Positions 26,757-35,629 are shown, counted from the first letter of the stretch. The stretch: 43,524 nt of DNA from Terriglobia bacterium (GCA_020073375.1 JAIQFG010000040.1:1-43524); one strand, 5' to 3'. The notes: generated from the sequence alone by a model not told the origin. Numbers and translations are program-made.

Positions 26757-27593
26757 ATGAGCTGTAATCCAGAACTACTGCAGGGCGTGCCCCTGTTCGC
26801 CCTGCTGGACGCCGATGAACTAGCCGTCCTGGCCAGCCAGGTGGATATCAAGTCCTTCTCGCCTCGCGAGCGCATTTACAAAACCGGGGAGCCGGGCAGC
26901 GCGGCTTATGTCACGCTTTCCGGACGGGCGCGCGTCACCACGGTCGATCAGGATCAACAGGAAGTAGTCGTCGACGAACCGGGCTCCGGCGAATTTTTCG
27001 GGTTCGCTTCCATGATCGAGCAAACCCCGCACCAGACCACGGCGATTGCCCTGGAGCCAACTACGTGTCTGGAAATCACGCGCGATGACATCGCCGAATT
27101 GATCCATCGCAAACCCCATGCGGGCATGGACCTGCTCACCACGCTTGGCCGCCAGTTTCACGCCGCCCACCAGTTGGTGCGGTCGCGCGCCAGCCGCAAT
27201 CCAAACGAAATGATCGAGGAGGAAGCCACCGTCGGCGAACGCGTCGCCGATTCGGTGGCCCGCTTCGGCGGTTCCTGGACATTCATCATTGCGTTCGGAA
27301 TTTTTATGGTCACCTACACGGCCATTAACGTGGAACTGGGCTTGCGGGCTTGGGATCATTACCCATTTATTCTGCTCAACCTGTTCCTTTCCATGCTGGC
27401 CGCCATCCAGGCCCCGGTGATCATGATGAGCCAGAATCGCCAGGACACCAAAGACCGCCTGCGCAGCGAACTCGATTTTGACGTCAATCGGCGCGCGGAA
27501 TCCGAAATCCAGGCCCTCTCGCGCAAGCTGAATCTGCTGGATGAAAAGATCGACGACATGGGGAGCCTGCTCCGCGGGACGGGCGTGCGATAG
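26757..27593 (+). CDS. cyclic-nucleotide-binding-fold plus DUF1003 membrane protein
   Basis: A 278-residue protein. A cNMP-binding fold spans about 10-125 (LSGRARVTT, GEFFGFASMIEQTPHQTTA). The phosphate-binding arginine of CAP-type pockets is replaced by glutamine in PHQTTA, so cAMP binding is doubtful. DUF1003 follows with two helices (WTFIIAFGIFMVTYTAI and FILLNLFLSMLAAIQAPVIMM), then a cytoplasmic coiled coil (SEIQALSRKLNLLDEKIDDM). The ATG has AAAGGAG 6 bases upstream; a longer frame from 26673 is unsupported. Divergent from otsA, with 175 bases between, so a shared stress regulation is possible. Function of this architecture is not known. Confidence 0.88.
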   Translation: MSCNPELLQGVPLFALLDADELAVLASQVDIKSFSPRERIYKTGEPGSAAYVTLSGRARVTTVDQDQQEVVVDEPGSGEFFGFASMIEQTPHQTTAIALEPTTCLEITRDDIAELIHRKPHAGMDLLTTLGRQFHAAHQLVRSRASRNPNEMIEEEATVGERVADSVARFGGSWTFIIAFGIFMVTYTAINVELGLRAWDHYPFILLNLFLSMLAAIQAPVIMMSQNRQDTKDRLRSELDFDVNRRAESEIQALSRKLNLLDEKIDDMGSLLRGTGVR

Positions 27594-27722
27594 GCGGGAG
27601 GGGTTGCGCGAGTCGGGGGGAACTCCCGCGCCGCACTCCGGCATTGGGATGAAGAGCATGGAGAGCGGGAGACTCAATTTTTTTCAGTCTACCGAAGAAA
27701 TTGTTGAAGCAACCACGATGCC

Positions 27723-27809
27723 GTCATTGCGAGCGAAGCGAGGAATCCCTCTTCGATTTAAATTGGATGAAACAGGGATTCCTCGGCGAAAAACGCGCCT
27801 CGGAATGAC
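27723..27809. repeat. 87-bp imperfect palindromic element
   Basis: Left arm starts GTCATTGCGAG and contains CGAGGAATCCCT; right arm contains AGGGATTCCTCG and ends CTCGGAATGAC, so the two ends are inverted copies around an AT-rich centre (about 27751-27773). It has the look of a dispersed non-autonomous element such as a MITE or paired REP. It lies between convergent genes and could also end transcription. Confidence 0.6.
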
Positions 27810-27836
27810 AGCTCTACCACGCACCGCATAGCCTGT

Positions 27837-28670
27837 TCACCGTCGCCGGATCGGGTTTCCGGATGGAAGTCGCTTTATCGATGAAAAATAACCCGCGACC
27901 TTGTCCTTGAGGAAATTCGGTGGAACTTCCGCCGCCGATCCGGGCGGCAGAGATCCCAATTCAAATGGACCGTACGCTGTGCGGATCAGGCGGCTGACCT
28001 GCAGTCCCAAGTGCGCCATGACTTTTCGGATTTCGCGATTCTTGCCTTCCTGCAGCGTGATTGCGAGCCACGCATTGGCGCCGCTTTGCGCGCCTTCCAT
28101 CCGCGCTTCGATGGGCCCGTAATTCATTCCCTCGACCGTAACGCCTTGCGCCAGCCTGGCAAGATGCCCGGGCTTTACCGTGCCATGCACGCGCGCGCGG
28201 TAGCGGCGCTTCAACGCATTCGCCGGCAATTCCAGATATCGCGCAAGGCCGCCATCGTTTGTGAGCAGCAGCAGGCCTTCGCTGTTCAGGTCGAGCCGGC
28301 CGACGCTCACCACGCGCGGAAGCCCCGGCGGCAAACGTTCAAAAACAGTCGGACGGTTTTTTTCGTCGCGCGCGGTGGTCACCAGACCCACCGGCTTGTG
28401 ATACAGGAACAGGCGCGTTGCTTCCGAAACGGGCAATGGCCTGCCGTCCACAACGATCTTGTCATCGGGCCCAACGGTAAACGCCGGCGTGGCCAGCACC
28501 TTTCCATTCACGCTCACGCGCCCATCGGCGATCCACCGCTCGGCGTCGCGGCGCGAACATAGTCCGGCTCGTGCGATGACTTTCGCAATGCGCTCGGATT
28601 CTTTGCCCGCACTGAATGGGTCGCGACCGGTTGTCGATGGATTCACGGGAGGACCATGCCTGAGGGACAT
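27837..28670 (-). CDS. rluB: 23S rRNA pseudouridine synthase, RluB/RsuA family
   Basis: A 277-residue enzyme. An N-terminal S4 RNA-binding domain (about 27-75; ARAGLCSRRDAERWI) leads to the synthase domain with GRLDLNSEGLLLLTNDG, where D127 is the catalytic aspartate, and KNREIRKVMAHLGL near the C-terminus. RluB modifies position 2605 of 23S rRNA in E. coli; RluE, RluF and RsuA are related, so the exact target is by similarity. The start at 28670 is chosen because upstream codons to 28724 overlap a tmRNA-like remnant; no clear ribosome site is visible. Confidence 0.85.
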   Translation of the reverse strand: MSLRHGPPVNPSTTGRDPFSAGKESERIAKVIARAGLCSRRDAERWIADGRVSVNGKVLATPAFTVGPDDKIVVDGRPLPVSEATRLFLYHKPVGLVTTARDEKNRPTVFERLPPGLPRVVSVGRLDLNSEGLLLLTNDGGLARYLELPANALKRRYRARVHGTVKPGHLARLAQGVTVEGMNYGPIEARMEGAQSGANAWLAITLQEGKNREIRKVMAHLGLQVSRLIRTAYGPFELGSLPPGSAAEVPPNFLKDKVAGYFSSIKRLPSGNPIRRR

Positions 28671-28676
28671 TGTATA

Positions 28677-28710
28677 TGGAGGCGGATGGGAGTTGAACCC
28701 CGTCCGAAAA
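28677..28710 (-). other. probable tmRNA (ssrA) 3'-end remnant, att-like
   Basis: On the minus strand TTTCGGACGGGGTTCAAC, then TCCC and ending GCCTCCA, closely follows the 3' end of bacterial tmRNA (T-loop TTCAACT and acceptor end TCCA). The T-stem is imperfect and the remaining 300 bases of tmRNA, including a tag reading frame, are absent upstream. Such 3' remnants are left by elements that integrate at ssrA. No integrase is in the window. It could be a coincidental T-arm-like sequence. Confidence 0.4.
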
Positions 28711-28800
28711 GTAACACGGCTCAATGCCTGCCTGGTTGGGTCAATTCCGTTTTTCGTCAGGCACGGTCAGATAGAGCAAAAAACGCAGCAGGACTTCCGG

Positions 28801-29322
28801 CTAGGGTTTGCCATGCTTCCATTCGGCCACAATGAGGGCGACGCCCGCGGCCAGGGTGAGGGCCTCGATCAGAAATGCATAGGACACGAACCGCTTTGCG
28901 CGCTCGAACTTGGCCACTAGCCGGCTGAAGCCGATGCCCGCCAAAAAAAAAGGCGATGCCAGAAGCCTGGAGAAGCAGAAAAAATTGAAACTCTCCGCGA
29001 GATAACTCTGCCCAAACATAAAGATTCCCAGGCAAACCGGAGCGCTGATTCCCAGGCCCAGTAGAAATTTTGAATATCCCGTGTAAATCGCCTCAAACCT
29101 TGCCGCTACCCAAATCAGTAGCGCCGTAGGGACCATGAACAGGCAGGCGAGGAAGATGTACATCAAAAGTTCGCCGAACGCGTACATCCCGCCGCTCGCC
29201 CCGGCGGGATCGTTCAACTCGGCCAGATGACGCGCAAGAATCAGGACCGCCGCAATGACGAAAACCGCGGCATAACCGGCGCCAACGATCCACAACTGCA
29301 CGCGAGTGTCTGAAAGTTTCAT
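28801..29322 (-). CDS. membrane protein of unknown function
   Basis: A 173-residue protein with about five hydrophobic helices (about 8-30, 47-72, 84-104, 115-133 and 145-165), for example VQLWIVGAGYAAVFVIAAVL and LLMYIFLACLFMVPTALLIW. The C-terminus is short and basic (EWKHGKP). I do not recognise a family. It stands alone between the tmRNA-like remnant and a PilZ gene, with 216 non-coding bases upstream. No strong ribosome site precedes the ATG. Confidence 0.68.
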   Translation of the reverse strand: MKLSDTRVQLWIVGAGYAAVFVIAAVLILARHLAELNDPAGASGGMYAFGELLMYIFLACLFMVPTALLIWVAARFEAIYTGYSKFLLGLGISAPVCLGIFMFGQSYLAESFNFFCFSRLLASPFFLAGIGFSRLVAKFERAKRFVSYAFLIEALTLAAGVALIVAEWKHGKP

Positions 29323-29538
29323 CCGTTCATTCTATCGTGCCGCCACGGGAGCTCCGTTGCGGGATACCTCCGAGTGCCTGAAGCGGTACTTCCTTGAGTG
29401 GTTGAACGGTTGGCGGAGGAGAGGGGAATTGGATCGCCACTTTCCCTGAAGAGAGAAAAGCCAGCGCAAATTCAATTGGCATGCTGCAAGAGAGCGCCTT
29501 CAAACAACACGCGGCCAAATCCGATTGCCTGGCTCACG

Positions 29539-32418
29539 CTACTTTGATTCTTCAGGTTTATTTCTGGAAGGATCAGTGGCTACCGGAGGGGCAGCAGGCT
29601 CCAGCGGCGCGGCAAACGGAGAGGAAAACGCGAGCAGTCGCTGTCGCAGGGTCTCGCCCATTTCGGCGAAAACGCTGCCGCAAACGGTGCGCAGCTTTTT
29701 CTCGGTGGTTGCGGCCAGTTGCTCGATCAGGCCCTCAGACTGCTGATTGAGCCTGGTCACGGTCGTGAGCAGCCAGGAATTGGAAGCGTTTTCCAGGCGC
29801 TGCTTGTGCTCGTCCATGGCATGGGAGCCGAGCGATTGCAGGGAGGACTGGAACTGCCGGTCCAGGGCTTCGGTTTCCAGGCGCAGCGCCTGCTTCGCCG
29901 AATCGATGTGCGCGGTCAGGTCTTCCTTGCCCTGCATCAGGGTCAGCTCGGTGTGCTGCGAAATGGCGCGGTGATACTCCAGGGCAAAGGCGCGCGTATC
30001 GTTTTCGAGTTTGGAGCGGACCTGGGCGGTATGCGCCTCCATGCGGGCGGCGCTTTGCTCGAAGGCGATGTCCGTCTTCGAGGCGTACAATTCGAGATTT
30101 TCCTTGCCCAGTTGTCCCACGCGCTCGGTGAAATTGGCGGTGGCCTTGGTGCTGGCTTCGGCCATCAGTTCGCCGGCGTGCTCGGCGGCCTCTCGCGCAT
30201 TTTCCTGAATCTGGTTTTGCGCGTGTTCCACGTAGCTGCGGCTGTAATGATCCAGTTCGCTGGCGAACAGGCCGGACATTTCCCCGGCCTTGTCGCGCAG
30301 GGTTGCCGTGGCCTGGTCCATTCCCTTTTCAAGAGTCGTTTGCATCTGCGTTTGGACTTTTTTCTCGTACCATTCGGCGGACTTGAACAGGGCTTCGAAG
30401 GTGCTGTGCGTGGTTTCCGTGGCCTTGGTTTCCAGTTCGCTGAACCATTTTCCGGACGTGGTGCGGGCGGTTTCCACGAAATCTTTCTCGACGCGCGCGA
30501 GCAGTTCCTTGGCGCGCGTCACCGAATCCTGAACGCTGCGTTCGGAGATCTGCCAGATGCGGTTCTGATGTTCGGCGACGGCCTTCTCGGACTCCTCGCG
30601 GCCCTGGGCGAGCTTGGTCATTACTTCGGCAGCGCGGGCGATTTCCGGCTCGAGCTTCTGATTGAGATCGCCGGCCAGCCGCGCGATGGTTTCGTTCCCG
30701 GCGGATTCCAGCACGGGCTGCAGGCGCTCGGCCATTCCCGAGACAGCCGACTCGGCGCGAGAATTCAATTCGGCGGTGTGCGCTTCGATTGCCGCCTGGC
30801 TGTGCTGGGCCCATTCTTCCAAAGTTTTTTGCAGCAGGGAATTCAGTTCGCCGCGCCGCGACTTGACTTGCTCGACCGCCTGCTGCATTTGGGCGATCGT
30901 GGCCGTGCCCTGGGCGGCTTCGCTGTTGATGGCCGCGCGCAGACCCGCGAGTTTGCTTTCGGCTTCGGCCGTCACCTGTGAGAACGCGCTGCCCAGTATG
31001 CCGATCCGTTCCTGCAACTGGTGTTCGGCCTGCCTGGCGGCCGCTTCGCTGCTTTGCGTGAGGCGTTCGACGGTGCGGCGCGCCGCCTCCTCGAACGAGG
31101 CTTCGACCTTCCCGTTCCAGCGGGCATTTGCCGCGGCCACTTCTGCGTCCAGCAATTGCCGCCAGCCGGATTCCGAGCGGATGGTTACTTCCGCGACCTG
31201 GTCTTCCAGGCTCTTGGCTGCCTGTTCCAATTGCGCCAGCCGTGTCTGGGCGTCGGTGGCGCGCTGTGCGATCAGCTCTTGCCACTGACGCGTTTCGTTC
31301 GCGGCGGCTTCGGCGGAATCGCGCCGCAGCAGCTCGATCGTGGACCGCACATGGTCCGCGTTCTCGTCGAGATTTCCGCCCAGGTTTTGCAGTTTCTCGA
31401 TCGCGGTCTGCAGCTGGTGTTGAATCTGCTGGCCGAAATCGGCCTCGCGCATGCGCTCGATTTCACCCAATTGGGAATCCGCGTGCAGACGGGCCTCGGC
31501 GATTCGCTGGTCCAATTCGCGCGACCATTCCGCGCGCATCGCCGCCACGCTCGACTCCAGTTCCTGCTGCACGCGCTGCTGCTGTTCCTTGAACGCGCGT
31601 TCGTTGTAGGCTGCGGCGGCTTCGGCCACCGATTTTTCGGCCGCGTCCCTCATCTGGCTCTGCAGCGCGGCCATCAGCGGCCGGGTTTCCTCGGCCACCG
31701 CATTGTTCGCGGCTTCGCGGACCGCGGACTGTACCTGGTGTTTTGCTTCGGCCACCAGGCGCGCGACTTGCCGCGCCATCTGCAAGGACGCATCGCCCGT
31801 TCCCGCGCCAGCACCGGGCAGCGGCAGGACTCGCACATTGTCTTCCCGGGTTTCTTCCTCCGGCTGCTCTTCCGGCGCTTGCCGTATTTCGGACTCAAGC
31901 CGAGCCGCAGGCTCAACATGCGCCGCGGGCTCATGACGTATTTCCGGCTCGACCGGCTTGGGACGCTGCTCTGCTGCCCATTGCGGTACAGGCGGAGTCT
32001 CGACCCTTTCGGGAGGCAGCGCGGCTTCCAGGTTGGACGGCGAGTCAGGGAAAGGAAACCAGTCGGACGGCGGGAAGGCGATGCCCCAGACGTTGCCGGG
32101 AATCTCAAGTTCCACGCCGATTTGAAACAGTTCGCGAACCGTTCGCGGCCGCTGAATCCAGGTGACGCGCGCGCGCACCGAGCGCGGCTCGCGGCCCGGT
32201 TCATTGTGGGGCACCTCGAACGTGACCCACATATTTTTCAACACATAATGTTTGGATTGGTACCGGCATCCGTGGCAGTTGATGATCAAGCTGGACGTGC
32301 GCTCCTGAAAAGGACGGCCGAGCGCGTCCACACCAGTCACTGTAAGCGGCACGGCCTGGACGATCCGCGTCGTCCGCCGCTTCTGCGACTCCACATCGGG
32401 ATGAACGTTCGATTCCAC
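29539..32418 (-). CDS. PilZ-domain protein with a very long coiled coil
   Basis: A 959-residue soluble protein. A PilZ-like beta-barrel lies at about 14-112 (RRTTRIVQAVPLTVTGVD, RVTWIQRPRTVRELFQIGVE). A proline- and glutamate-rich linker follows (about 125-205), then about 700 residues of nearly unbroken alpha-helix rich in Ala, Glu, Gln and Lys without any membrane segment. The tail is proline rich. PilZ domains often bind c-di-GMP through RxxxR and N/DxSxxG; RRTTR is present, but the second motif reads INCHG, so binding is uncertain. GTG start with GGGGAG upstream. A scaffold or cytoskeletal role is likely; the function is unknown. Confidence 0.82.
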   Translation of the reverse strand: MESNVHPDVESQKRRTTRIVQAVPLTVTGVDALGRPFQERTSSLIINCHGCRYQSKHYVLKNMWVTFEVPHNEPGREPRSVRARVTWIQRPRTVRELFQIGVELEIPGNVWGIAFPPSDWFPFPDSPSNLEAALPPERVETPPVPQWAAEQRPKPVEPEIRHEPAAHVEPAARLESEIRQAPEEQPEEETREDNVRVLPLPGAGAGTGDASLQMARQVARLVAEAKHQVQSAVREAANNAVAEETRPLMAALQSQMRDAAEKSVAEAAAAYNERAFKEQQQRVQQELESSVAAMRAEWSRELDQRIAEARLHADSQLGEIERMREADFGQQIQHQLQTAIEKLQNLGGNLDENADHVRSTIELLRRDSAEAAANETRQWQELIAQRATDAQTRLAQLEQAAKSLEDQVAEVTIRSESGWRQLLDAEVAAANARWNGKVEASFEEAARRTVERLTQSSEAAARQAEHQLQERIGILGSAFSQVTAEAESKLAGLRAAINSEAAQGTATIAQMQQAVEQVKSRRGELNSLLQKTLEEWAQHSQAAIEAHTAELNSRAESAVSGMAERLQPVLESAGNETIARLAGDLNQKLEPEIARAAEVMTKLAQGREESEKAVAEHQNRIWQISERSVQDSVTRAKELLARVEKDFVETARTTSGKWFSELETKATETTHSTFEALFKSAEWYEKKVQTQMQTTLEKGMDQATATLRDKAGEMSGLFASELDHYSRSYVEHAQNQIQENAREAAEHAGELMAEASTKATANFTERVGQLGKENLELYASKTDIAFEQSAARMEAHTAQVRSKLENDTRAFALEYHRAISQHTELTLMQGKEDLTAHIDSAKQALRLETEALDRQFQSSLQSLGSHAMDEHKQRLENASNSWLLTTVTRLNQQSEGLIEQLAATTEKKLRTVCGSVFAEMGETLRQRLLAFSSPFAAPLEPAAPPVATDPSRNKPEESK

Positions 32419-32591
32419 CGACAGATCTCCCCACGCGTAAAGAGCAATCGTAGCACTGGGGCTATCGGGCGTCGAGCAAGGATCGGACCTTATTCGTAAT
32501 AGTTACGTACTGTTAGGCGGCTCGGAGCGGGCCGGCCCGGTTGAGGGCGCAGGGAAGCAGAGGGGAGGCCAATTGCGAATGGGCGGGGCAC

Positions 32592-32620
32592 TTGACACCA
32601 AACCATATTTCTGCAATTAT
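32592..32620 (+). promoter_or_regulatory. sigma-70 promoter of the arsenic operon
   Basis: A perfect -35 TTGACA (32592-32597), a 17-base spacer and -10 AATTAT (32615-32620). The arsR ATG is at 32627, only 6 bases past the -10, so the transcript would start at or next to the start codon and be leaderless. Confidence 0.8.
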
Positions 32621-32629
32621 CGAAATATG
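32604..32629 (+). promoter_or_regulatory. ArsR operator overlapping the -10 box and start codon
   Basis: CATATTTC (32604-32611) and GAAATATG (32622-32629) form a perfect inverted repeat with a 10-base spacer. It covers the spacer, the -10 element and the arsR start codon. ArsR/SmtB repressors bind such AT-rich dyads and release them on arsenite, so autoregulation is expected. Confidence 0.75.
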
Positions 32630-32983
32630 CCAACGACTTCCAGCAAGAAGTCCAACGAGCAAGTCGCCAAATATGCCGACATGTTCTCGGCCATGGGCAC
32701 CGAGCCGCGCCTGCGCATCATGCAGTTGCTGCTCTCGGCTCATCCGCAGGGAATGGTGGTTGGAGACATTCAAGCGGAGCTGGAAATTCCGAACTCCACA
32801 CTTTCCCATCATCTGGACAAGCTGAAAAACGAGGGACTGGTGCAGGTTCGCCGCGAAAGCACGTTTTTGCATTACACGGCGAACACCGAAGCGCTGCAGG
32901 AGTTGCTGCAATTCCTGTACGCGGAATGCTGCACCCGCAATCAGGCTGTGAAGCCCCAGGACGTGGTTCAGATCTGCAAGTAG
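32627..32983 (+). CDS. arsR: ArsR-family arsenic-responsive repressor
   Basis: A 118-residue winged-helix repressor. The DNA-binding helix is in IPNSTLSHHLDKLKNEGL. The classical ELCVC metal site of E. coli ArsR is missing; instead there are C101 and C102 (AECCTRNQ) and C117 near the end, similar to the three-cysteine site of Acidithiobacillus-type ArsR. The ATG at 32627 lies inside the operator; no ribosome site precedes it, in line with leaderless translation. It is the first gene of arsR-arsM-arsC-acr3. A longer frame from 32573 would start before the promoter and is rejected. Confidence 0.92.
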   Translation: MPTTSSKKSNEQVAKYADMFSAMGTEPRLRIMQLLLSAHPQGMVVGDIQAELEIPNSTLSHHLDKLKNEGLVQVRRESTFLHYTANTEALQELLQFLYAECCTRNQAVKPQDVVQICK

Positions 32984-32993
32984 GAGGCGCGCG

Positions 32994-33854
32994 ATGAGCG
33001 ATACAAGCATAAAAGACGCGGTGAAGGAAAAATACGGCCAGGCGGCGCTGCGCGTGAATCGCGGGGGAAGTTCCTGCTGCGGAACGGCCCCGGCTGCGGC
33101 TTCGGGGTGCGACCCGATCACATCCAATTTGTACGACGCTGCCCAGACCGGCCAAATTCCAGAGGAAGCCGTACTGGCTTCGCTTGGGTGCGGGAATCCG
33201 ACCGCGCTGGCGAAGTTGAATCCGGGGGAAGTGGTCCTCGATCTCGGCTCCGGTGGCGGCATCGATGTTCTGCTGTCCGCCAGCCGCGTGGGGCCAACGG
33301 GCAAGGCATACGGCCTGGACATGACCGATGAAATGCTGGCGCTGGCGAACGAAAACAAGCGCAAAGCGGGAGCCGAAAACGTTGAGTTTCTGAAAGGGGA
33401 AATCGAACACATCCCTCTGCCCGACAATTCCGTGGACGTGATCATCTCGAACTGCGTCATCAATCTTTCGGCGAACAAGGATCGCGTGCTTCGCGAAGCG
33501 TTTCGCGTGCTCAAGCGGGGCGGCCGCCTGGCTGTCTCCGATGTGGTTACCCGCGGCGAAATTCAGCCGGAAATCCGCAAAAGCGTTCTGCTCTGGGTAG
33601 GTTGCATCGCGGGAGCGCTCGAGGAAAACGAATATCGCAGCAAGCTGGCCGGGGCCGGTTTTGAGCAGGTGGAAATGGAACCCACCCGCATTTATCGCGT
33701 CGAGGACGCGCGGGAATTTCTCGCCGGGGAAGGCCTGGATGTGGAGACGCTGGCGCCGCAAGTGGATGGAAAATTCATGAGCGCGTTCATCCGGGCGGTG
33801 AAGCCGGCCATTACAAAAGAGAAACCCTGCTGCGGTCCGGCCTGCTGCAACTGA
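32994..33854 (+). CDS. arsM: arsenite S-adenosylmethionine methyltransferase
   Basis: A 286-residue methyltransferase that converts arsenite to methylated, partly volatile arsenicals. The SAM motif is VLDLGSGGGIDVLL (about 81-94). Arsenic-binding cysteines expected for ArsM are seen at C39 (GCDPIT), C66 (LGCGNP), C154 (SNCVINL) and C204 (VGCIAGA). Extra cysteine pairs at C28/C29 and in the tail KPCCGPACCN could take up arsenic. AGGAGG stands 7 bases before the ATG, 10 bases after arsR. The product is cytosolic. Confidence 0.93.
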   Translation: MSDTSIKDAVKEKYGQAALRVNRGGSSCCGTAPAAASGCDPITSNLYDAAQTGQIPEEAVLASLGCGNPTALAKLNPGEVVLDLGSGGGIDVLLSASRVGPTGKAYGLDMTDEMLALANENKRKAGAENVEFLKGEIEHIPLPDNSVDVIISNCVINLSANKDRVLREAFRVLKRGGRLAVSDVVTRGEIQPEIRKSVLLWVGCIAGALEENEYRSKLAGAGFEQVEMEPTRIYRVEDAREFLAGEGLDVETLAPQVDGKFMSAFIRAVKPAITKEKPCCGPACCN

Positions 33855-33869
33855 CGCGGGAGAATAATC

Positions 33870-34361
33870 GTGCAAAAACCGTACAACGTGTTGTTCCTGT
33901 GCACAGGGAATTCGGCGCGCTCCATCATGGCCGAAGCCATCCTGAATTTTAAGGGACGGCCCAACTTCATTGCCCATAGCGCGGGAAGCCATCCCTCGGG
34001 AACTGTCCGGCCCGAGGCGCTGAAACAGATCGGCGCCGCCCGCATGTCCGCGGAAGGCTATCGCAGCAAGAACTGGGACGAATTTGCGAAACCCGGCGCG
34101 CCGCCAATGGATTTTGTGTTCACGGTGTGCGACAACGCCGCGAATGAAGTCTGCCCCGTCTGGCCCGGCCAGCCCATGACCGCGCACTGGGGCGTTCCCG
34201 ATCCCGCCGCCGTGCAGGGAACGCCGGAGCAAATTGAGCGCGCGTTTCGCGAGGCGTTCATGATTCTCGACCGCAGGATCGCGCTATTTTTATGCCTGCC
34301 CCTTTCCACACTCGACCAGCTTGCCATCAAGAAGGAAATCGATCGCATCGGGAAACAATAA
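33870..34361 (+). CDS. arsC: arsenate reductase, low-molecular-weight phosphatase type
   Basis: A 163-residue thioredoxin-linked arsenate reductase. The P-loop CTGNSARS starts with C11, and the redox pair is C87 and C95 ([15 protein letters not shown]), equivalent to Cys82 and Cys89 of the Bacillus enzyme. It reduces arsenate to arsenite, which ArsM methylates or the Acr3 pump exports. Start is GTG with GGGAG upstream, 15 bases after arsM. The family length is 130-165, so it is complete. Confidence 0.92.
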   Translation: MQKPYNVLFLCTGNSARSIMAEAILNFKGRPNFIAHSAGSHPSGTVRPEALKQIGAARMSAEGYRSKNWDEFAKPGAPPMDFVFTVCDNAANEVCPVWPGQPMTAHWGVPDPAAVQGTPEQIERAFREAFMILDRRIALFLCLPLSTLDQLAIKKEIDRIGKQ

Positions 34362-34395
34362 TGAAGACAGCCTCAACTTCGCGGAGGTCAGCATA

Positions 34396-35502
34396 ATGGC
34401 GACTCCTTATGTCCAGGGCCGGGTCTGCGTTCCCATGCCGCGGGCCCGCCTCTCTTTTCTGGACCGCTATCTGACGTTGTGGATTTTTCTGGCAATGATT
34501 ATCGGCGTTGGATTGGGGCATTTCATCCCGGAAACCGCGAATTTCGTGCAGCGCTTTCAAGTTGGCACCACAAATATTCCGATCGCCATCGGGCTGATCG
34601 TCATGATGTATCCGCCGTTGGCCAAGGTGCGGTATGAAAAGCTGGGCGAGGTCTTCCGCAATCGCCGTGTGCTGGGGCTCTCGCTTTTTCAAAACTGGGT
34701 CATCGGGCCCGTCCTGATGTTTTTCCTCGCGATATTTTTTCTTCGCGGTGAACCCGCTTACATGCGCGGCCTGATCCTGATTGGACTGGCGCGCTGCATC
34801 GCGATGGTGATTGTCTGGAACGAGCTGGCGGCCGGGGATACCGACTATGCCGCCGGGCTGGTGGCGTTTAACAGCATATTTCAGGTGCTCTTTTACAGCG
34901 TGTACGCGTGGGTGTTCATCACCGTGCTCCCGGGATTGTTCGGGTTGCAGGGCAGCGTCGTGCACGTGGGGATTGGCCAGATCGCCCAAAGCGTATTCTT
35001 TTATCTTGGCATACCGTTTCTTGCGGGAATCCTTACGCGTTTCGCGCTTTTGCGCGCGCGGGGAGAAGAATGGTATCGGACGCAGTTCATTCCGAGAATC
35101 AGTCCGCTGACGCTGGTGGCCCTGTTGTTCACGATTTTGGTGATGTTCAGCCTCAAGGGCGACTTGATCGTGCGTCTCCCTCTCGACGTGCTTCGCGTTG
35201 CATTGCCGCTTCTGATCTACTTTATTCTGATGTTCCTGGTGAGCTTCTGGATGGGGCGAAGGCTGGGCGCAGACTACTCAAAGACCGCCACGCTTTCCTT
35301 CACTGCCGCGAGCAACAATTTCGAGTTGGCAATTGCCGTGGCGGTCGCTGTCTTCGGCCTCAACTCAGGAGAAGCGTTCGTCGGAGTGATCGGCCCGCTG
35401 GTCGAGGTGCCGGCGCTGCTCGGGCTGGTGAACGTGGCGCTCTGGTTTCAGCGGCATTACTTTTCGCCGGCTGCAGAGAGCGCGCCTTTGGCGGCGCGCT
35501 AG
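34396..35502 (+). CDS. acr3: Acr3-family arsenite efflux permease
   Basis: A 368-residue inner-membrane transporter with about ten helices of the bile/arsenite/riboflavin family. The conserved cysteine C134 of Acr3 is in [12 protein letters not shown] in TM4, and the TM9 motif [19 protein letters not shown] is typical. It exports arsenite with the proton gradient. The ATG at 34396 has GGAGG upstream; the frame begins at 34321 inside arsC without support. Last gene of the arsenic operon, 34 bases after arsC. No arsA ATPase is needed for Acr3. Confidence 0.94.
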   Translation: MATPYVQGRVCVPMPRARLSFLDRYLTLWIFLAMIIGVGLGHFIPETANFVQRFQVGTTNIPIAIGLIVMMYPPLAKVRYEKLGEVFRNRRVLGLSLFQNWVIGPVLMFFLAIFFLRGEPAYMRGLILIGLARCIAMVIVWNELAAGDTDYAAGLVAFNSIFQVLFYSVYAWVFITVLPGLFGLQGSVVHVGIGQIAQSVFFYLGIPFLAGILTRFALLRARGEEWYRTQFIPRISPLTLVALLFTILVMFSLKGDLIVRLPLDVLRVALPLLIYFILMFLVSFWMGRRLGADYSKTATLSFTAASNNFELAIAVAVAVFGLNSGEAFVGVIGPLVEVPALLGLVNVALWFQRHYFSPAAESAPLAAR

Positions 35503-35629
35503 CGGTTAGAATCAGTTTTATTTTCAATCAGGGCCGGATTCATTGGTCTACGCGTCTGCATCTTAATTTTCACCCGTATGCCCAGGCTCTCACCTTGAAT
35601 GTCCCCGCGCTTGCGGCGATACTTGCCCG

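Noticed and set aside
28711..29030. A complete tmRNA upstream of the 3'-end-like sequence
   Set aside because: No tag reading frame, no matching 5' acceptor half, and the region overlaps the 28801-29322 membrane protein gene.
29719..30981. 420-codon open frame on the plus strand
   Set aside because: Antisense to the coiled-coil gene; its Gly/Leu/Phe pattern mirrors the Ala/Glu/Gln codons of the real gene.
32495..32507. CGTAATAGTTACG dyad upstream of the PilZ gene as an operator
   Set aside because: The arms are only five bases and no promoter element could be placed next to it.
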